From contig CATWQA010000016.1 of assembly GCA_958352815.1 (NCBI GenBank), positions 1 through 43,242 on the forward strand: a stretch of DNA of 43,242 bases, given 5' to 3'. Each line of letters begins with the position of its first letter. Position 1 is the stretch's first letter. Source of the stretch: an uncultured Eubacteriales bacterium (GTDB taxonomy: Bacteria; Bacillota; Clostridia; Monoglobales; Monoglobaceae). Under the pieces are notes generated by a model that was not told the origin of the DNA, did no database searches, and worked only from the letters and a program-made list of their open reading frames with translations. Made by a program: the position numbers and the translations under genes. Below, one piece after another: positions 41,431-43,242 of the stretch.

Positions 41431-42855
41431 CTATTTCGACTGGGCAAATCCCGAGTATTCTCCAAACAGGATCTCCTCGGTTTTTCTGAAAAACACTGCC
41501 AGGCTTCCCTGCTTCTTCATGGAAAACTGCATTATAACCTTTCCTATGCACTCGCCGATAAGGTGCGCCTTTACAACCAAAACGTCCTTGCCGACCCATG
41601 TTCCCGAGGCTATGTAGGGGCAGTTATAGTTTACGAACTTCCCCTCCAAAAATGAGTTAAACCCGAATTTAACAACCTGCCTGCCCTGCTTGTTGTTAAT
41701 AATAATCTTGCCGCCGCTTTTGCTGGTGATTATTCTAACATCTTTAAGCCCGGGCGGGTTATTATCCTCAAAGTAAAAGGTCTGATTTATATCGTAATTT
41801 TCATAGTTTTTAAGAGGCATAATTTTGCGGCTTTTTTCCAACTTTTCAAGGCGGGAATACGCAGTCTCATCAAATCTGTTATCCTCGTCTAAGTGGTCAA
41901 AAACTTCATCATAGAAGGCGTCAATAATCTGCTGCACTCCGCCTTTCCTGTCGGTTGTGTCCGCCGTTGTTACCAAAATCAAATCCTTTTCCGGGAAGCA
42001 CAGTGCAAGCTGCCCTGCCATTCCGTACATCATAAACCCGCCGCACCCTGTCTGCCAGAACTGGTAGCCGTACCCCTGCATTTCCGCAAGAAAGCTGCCC
42101 TTGGCAAAATTGGGTACCTTATAGCTTGTAGCGTCTTTTAGATATTCGCTTGACACCATGCACCTGTCATTCACCTCTCCGTAATTCATGACAAGGTTAG
42201 CCAAAACCATAATATCCAGCGGCCTTGCCATAAGCCCCGACCCGCCTTGGCTTACGCCGCACCCGTCGGGAATACAGTACGCCTCATAGGAAAAGCCCAA
42301 ATCGCTTAAACCCTTGCTTCTGACAAAGTCCGTCAGGCTCATGCCGCTTATTTTTTCAACAAGAGCCGCCATAACATGGGAGGCGCTTGTGTCATATGAA
42401 AATATGGTTCCCGGACGGTGGGTGGGTGTTTTAACAAAAAAGGTCTCAACCCAGTCATAGCTTCTGTATTTGTCAAAAGTAGTGCCGTTATGAGGAGTTG
42501 TCATCATCAGCATATCCAAAATCGTTGTCTCAGCTATATACGGATGGAAACCCTCTTTCGGTTCATATTCGGGAAAATAGCGGGTGATTGGGTCTGTCAG
42601 GTTGACTTTCCCCTCGTCCGCCAATATTCCTACAGCAACAGAAACAAGGCTCTTTGTAATCGAGAACATCCTGTGCAGCGTCTCACGGGTGAACGGGGCA
42701 TAGTATGTCTCGCAAATCAACTTTCCGCTGCGGAGGATAAGCACGCTGTGCATATCCAGCTCGTCCTTTTCAAGCCTGTTTAAAAAATTAATTATCCTGT
42801 CCGAATTAATGTTAACCCTTTCGGGAGCGGTTTTTTCAAAAATACGTTTGTTCAA
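41431..42855 (-). CDS. Serine hydrolase of the beta-lactamase/class C penicillin-binding fold
   Basis: The 474-residue protein has the class C/D-Ala peptidase fold: catalytic SITK at 65-68, Tyr154 in SYDTS as the YxN equivalent (third residue Thr), and the lipid-free GGFMMYGMAGQ stretch late in the fold. The C-terminal 130 residues form an extra beta-rich domain. There is no signal peptide, so it is probably cytoplasmic. Substrate is unknown; esterase, peptidase or lactamase-like activity are options. I chose the TTG at 42855 because AGGGGTG lies six bases upstream. The longer frame from 42897 would begin inside the -10/-35 region and cannot be used by this promoter. Confidence 0.85.
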   Translation of the reverse strand: MNKRIFEKTAPERVNINSDRIINFLNRLEKDELDMHSVLILRSGKLICETYYAPFTRETLHRMFSITKSLVSVAVGILADEGKVNLTDPITRYFPEYEPKEGFHPYIAETTILDMLMMTTPHNGTTFDKYRSYDWVETFFVKTPTHRPGTIFSYDTSASHVMAALVEKISGMSLTDFVRSKGLSDLGFSYEAYCIPDGCGVSQGGSGLMARPLDIMVLANLVMNYGEVNDRCMVSSEYLKDATSYKVPNFAKGSFLAEMQGYGYQFWQTGCGGFMMYGMAGQLALCFPEKDLILVTTADTTDRKGGVQQIIDAFYDEVFDHLDEDNRFDETAYSRLEKLEKSRKIMPLKNYENYDINQTFYFEDNNPPGLKDVRIITSKSGGKIIINNKQGRQVVKFGFNSFLEGKFVNYNCPYIASGTWVGKDVLVVKAHLIGECIGKVIMQFSMKKQGSLAVFFRKTEEILFGEYSGFAQSK

Positions 42856-42885
42856 AATAAGCACCCCTGCATAATATTTAATAAT

Positions 42886-42913
42886 ATTATATAACAATTA
42901 TTGCAAATGTCAA
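42886..42913 (-). promoter_or_regulatory. Promoter of the serine hydrolase gene
   Basis: On the minus strand perfect TTGACA (42908-42913) and TATAAT (42886-42891) are 16 bases apart. It fixes the serine hydrolase start downstream at 42855. Confidence 0.75.
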
Positions 42914-42920
42914 GATAAAA

Positions 42921-42947
42921 GGGAGCGCAACATTGCGTTACGCTCCC
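42921..42947 (-). terminator. Terminator of an upstream minus-strand unit
   Basis: GGGAGCG (42921-42927) pairs with CGCTCCC (42941-42947), with TTTTATC following on the minus strand. It would end a transcript arriving from beyond 43000. Confidence 0.7.
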
Positions 42948-42950
42948 TAT

Positions 42951-43242
42951 AACCCTTCTATAATATTTCTATGATATTAACAATTTTGATAAAGGCTTTG
43001 CCACGTCGCAATATGCCCTCATCGCTAAACTTGCCTGTTCGGCAAGTCGGCGCTTTTGCGGGCATTTGCTCCTCTTCGCAAAAAGTCTCTCGACTTTTTG
43101 CGAGTTTGTGCCTGCTGCGCAGGCATTTTCCCGCCTGTGCAGCAACAGTATATATTGGGGTTTGGGGCGTAGCCCCAATCGGTTTCCCCGAAGGGGAAAA
43201 CCGACACCGCCCGGGTCTGGCTGTGCCCGTATGCAAACGAAT
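42951..43242. repeat. Gene-free cluster of hairpins at the window end
   Basis: Perfect or near-perfect stems occur at 43029-43047, 43076-43103 (12-bp arms), 43109-43125, 43162-43178 and 43180-43203. Open frames on the minus strand (up to 92 residues) are low-complexity, mutually overlapping in all phases and lack ribosome sites, so I do not annotate genes. It resembles a dispersed palindromic intergenic element. Confidence 0.6.

Noticed and set aside
42856..42897. Longer N-terminus for the serine hydrolase from a TTG at 42897
   Set aside because: This start lies within the consensus promoter (-10 at 42886-42891), upstream of the expected transcript start.
42958..43236. 92-codon open frame on the minus strand
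   Set aside because: Three overlapping frames are open through a hairpin cluster; the translations are basic and low-complexity, no ribosome site exists, and a terminator and promoter lie right downstream.

Overview
This window most likely comes from the chromosome of a low-to-mid GC Gram-positive anaerobe of the class Clostridia, probably a gut pectin degrader. Four things point that way. Strong AGGAGG-type ribosome sites and textbook -35/-10 promoters are common. The order yybS-like, gdpP, rplI, dnaB, tilS, hpt is typical of Firmicutes. There are lipoproteins and an S-layer-homology (SLH) anchored exoenzyme. Large secreted enzymes attack pectin and arabinan. SLH-anchored CE8/CE12 proteins recall Monoglobus pectinilyticus and relatives; that placement is inference from architecture only. 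No tRNA, rRNA, CRISPR array, prophage or insertion sequence was recognised.

Layout. Positions 1-12137 (minus strand) form one dense run of twelve genes from a promoter at 12109-12137: MazG-like protein, DUF2232/YybS-like membrane protein, gdpP, rplI, dnaB, tilS, hpt, a small membrane protein, a LysN-type aminotransferase, trpS, tagO, and mnaA (cut by the window edge). Gaps are short or negative throughout. The run combines c-di-AMP turnover, replication, translation and teichoic-acid linkage-unit synthesis. The divergent feoAB iron transporter (12209-14339) follows, then a small SCP2-domain protein with a basic tail and a small unknown gene.

The middle of the window is an accessory region. 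A 2173-residue secreted protein (15480-22001, minus) fuses a CE8 pectin methylesterase to a CE12 acetylesterase and ends in SLH-like repeats. An amino-acid ABC importer operon (22322-24637, plus) is followed across a terminator by a MocR-type regulator that lacks the PLP lysine. A C-poor low-complexity spacer separates it from a 1339-residue secreted GH127/GH146-type beta-L-arabinofuranosidase (26559-30578, minus). An AraC-family regulator is transcribed divergently from that enzyme, and the two promoters share a palindromic -10.

The right part (31490-42855, minus) carries a HAD phosphatase, rqcH, metK, tmk, araD and araB; then cca, a cyclophilin and a PrsA-like foldase; then a beta-lactamase-fold serine hydrolase. 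araB-araD-tmk-metK are packed as one apparent operon, so L-arabinose catabolism is physically tied to dTMP kinase and SAM synthetase. The last 250 bases are a cluster of hairpins without a convincing gene.

Working model (inference): the surface esterase removes methyl and acetyl groups from pectin, the secreted arabinofuranosidase releases L-arabinose, and AraB/AraD feed it into the pentose phosphate pathway. An isomerase (AraA) and a sugar transporter must lie elsewhere.
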